5,789 nt of DNA from an uncultured Prosthecobacter sp. GTDB taxonomy: Bacteria; Verrucomicrobiota; Verrucomicrobiia; Verrucomicrobiales; Verrucomicrobiaceae. Shown in pieces: positions 4,918-5,789 of the stretch. Location of the stretch: positions 1-5,789 of the forward strand of contig CALDGV010000701.1 of the NCBI GenBank assembly GCA_937941745.1. Direction: 5' to 3'. The first letter of the stretch is position 1. The number at the start of each line of letters is the position of its first letter. A program made the position numbers and the translations under genes. The notes under the pieces were generated by a model. It saw only the letters and a list, made by a program, of their open reading frames with translations. It was not told the origin of the DNA and ran no database searches.

Positions 4918-5789
4918 TCAGGGTGCCGTGCGAACCTGCTTCACCAGTTCCTCCACAGCCCGGGTGATCTTCTCTTCGACATCCGGGGTGTAATGGGCTC
5001 GGTGGCCGTATTCATACATGCCGGTCACACCTTCGTAGCCGCCCTCCTGGAGCACCCGCAGGCTGGGGATGTAGCTGAGCAGGTCGTTGTTGTAACCGCT
5101 GACCCAGGTGCTGTTCCAGCCGTGGGCCGCTTTGAATTTGAGGGAGTAGTCCACCACCGTCTCGCCCGTGAGGGCGATGTAGGTCAGCTCAGGGCCGAAG
5201 CTCCAGACCTGGACCGGGTAGGTGACACGGTCGGGCGGTGCACCGAGGGTTTCATACTGGCGGATGAAGTGCTGGAACTCCCGGCGTGGCATGCCGCTGA
5301 GATGGGGGAGCCGTTGTTTGAGCTCCTCCAAAGGCAGGCCAGGCTCCAGAAGAAGTTCTGTGCGGCCCATGGCGACCTTCAGCGGGCCGGAAAGAGGTGT
5401 CATGGGCCCGCTGACCACCTGCCGCACGGCTTCGGCAAGGATGCGGCCATACATGCGGGCAAGTTCGGTGGCCTCGATGTCCTTGCCCCGGATGCGTGGC
5501 AGAGGGTTGGCATCGCCGCCGCAATTCTGCACGAAGAGCGCAAGCGTGCCGGGGAAGGTTTTTTCCAGCTCGACCTGGGCAAAACCGGCGTAGTCGCCAT
5601 TGATGGCGAGGCCGCCGAGCGCGGTGGTGTGGCAGGAATAGCCAAAAAGCACCGCCCGAAGGCTGCCCTGGCTCTTCACGGCGAGGACGGGTACGTCCTG
5701 GTCCACCTGGCCGCCAAGTTTCCGGCTTTCGGGCCCCCGGGAACGACGTCGGTTCACGGCCACGCCAGCCAGCCCCTGCTCAAAGCTCA
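4918..5789 (-). CDS. Neutral/alkaline non-lysosomal ceramidase-domain protein (N-terminus cut by window edge)
   Basis: The last 289 residues are visible; the frame stays open to the right edge, so the start lies outside and the GTG at 5763 is internal. The sequence fits the neutral ceramidase-like family (Pfam ceramidase_alk) found widely in Planctomycetes and Verrucomicrobia. Visible blocks are GVAVNRRR, DQDVPVLAV, FGYSCHTTALGG (with the probable zinc-binding His at 5629-5631), INGDYAGFAQ, VQNCGGDANPLPR, IALTGETVVDYSLKFK (with a probable zinc-ligand Glu at 5161-5163), and the Tyr-rich GYNNDLLSYIPS...GGYEG block near the C-terminus. Characterised neutral ceramidases carry an essential serine in a GDVSPN motif; here the matching place reads GDANPL, so that serine is absent. 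Ceramide hydrolysis should not be assumed. Any signal peptide would be in the missing part. Confidence 0.85.
   Translation of the reverse strand, partial: SFEQGLAGVAVNRRRSRGPESRKLGGQVDQDVPVLAVKSQGSLRAVLFGYSCHTTALGGLAINGDYAGFAQVELEKTFPGTLALFVQNCGGDANPLPRIRGKDIEATELARMYGRILAEAVRQVVSGPMTPLSGPLKVAMGRTELLLEPGLPLEELKQRLPHLSGMPRREFQHFIRQYETLGAPPDRVTYPVQVWSFGPELTYIALTGETVVDYSLKFKAAHGWNSTWVSGYNNDLLSYIPSLRVLQEGGYEGVTGMYEYGHRAHYTPDVEEKITRAVEELVKQVRTAP

Noticed and set aside
4062..4967. Long plus-strand open frame opposite dapB.
   Set aside because: It is an antisense shadow with no recognisable motif; the minus-strand frame is unambiguous DapB.
1..5789. An undescribed defence, mobile or biosynthetic system.
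   Set aside because: Every sizeable gene except the GYF_2 protein falls in a well-known family, and no repeats, integrase, toxin-antitoxin pair or cargo-like cluster were seen.

Overview
The window is high-GC bacterial chromosome with tightly packed housekeeping genes. The mix of genes suggests the Verrucomicrobia (Planctomycetes-Verrucomicrobia-Chlamydiae group), for example a Prosthecobacter-like organism: a GYF_2 (DUF4339) membrane protein, a ceramidase-domain protein of the kind common in these phyla, a DeaD helicase with a DbpA-type RNA-binding domain, and high-GC3 codons. This assignment is inferred from gene families; there is no rRNA or other phylogenetic marker here.

Layout, left to right. 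Positions 1-1716 (minus strand) hold a DeaD/CsdA-type DEAD-box RNA helicase, whose glycine-rich C-terminal end runs off the left edge. Positions 1717-2038 are a divergent intergenic region of about 320 bp. It contains several inverted repeats, a good ribosome binding site for the helicase and a perfect TTGACA box facing right. Positions 2039-2593 (plus strand) encode a 184-residue protein with an N-terminal GYF_2 domain and one C-terminal membrane segment. It converges on the next gene with only 24 bp between the stop codons.

The rest of the window is a minus-strand series, read right to left. First comes the C-terminal 289 residues of a neutral/alkaline ceramidase-domain protein, cut by the right edge. 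After about 97 bp that include a perfect 8-bp hairpin come dapB (lysine/diaminopimelate pathway), folK (folate pathway) and a secreted phosphodiesterase of the alkaline phosphatase superfamily. The last three are separated by only about 8-26 nt, depending on the start chosen, and probably form one transcript. dapB and folK are core biosynthetic genes; the phosphodiesterase appears to be a co-transcribed exported hydrolase with no evident pathway link.

I see no mobile element, CRISPR array, tRNA, rRNA or defence system. The window looks like ordinary core genome. The points most worth a second look are the unusual active-site motif of the ceramidase-like protein, the hairpin just ahead of dapB, and the structured leader of the helicase gene.
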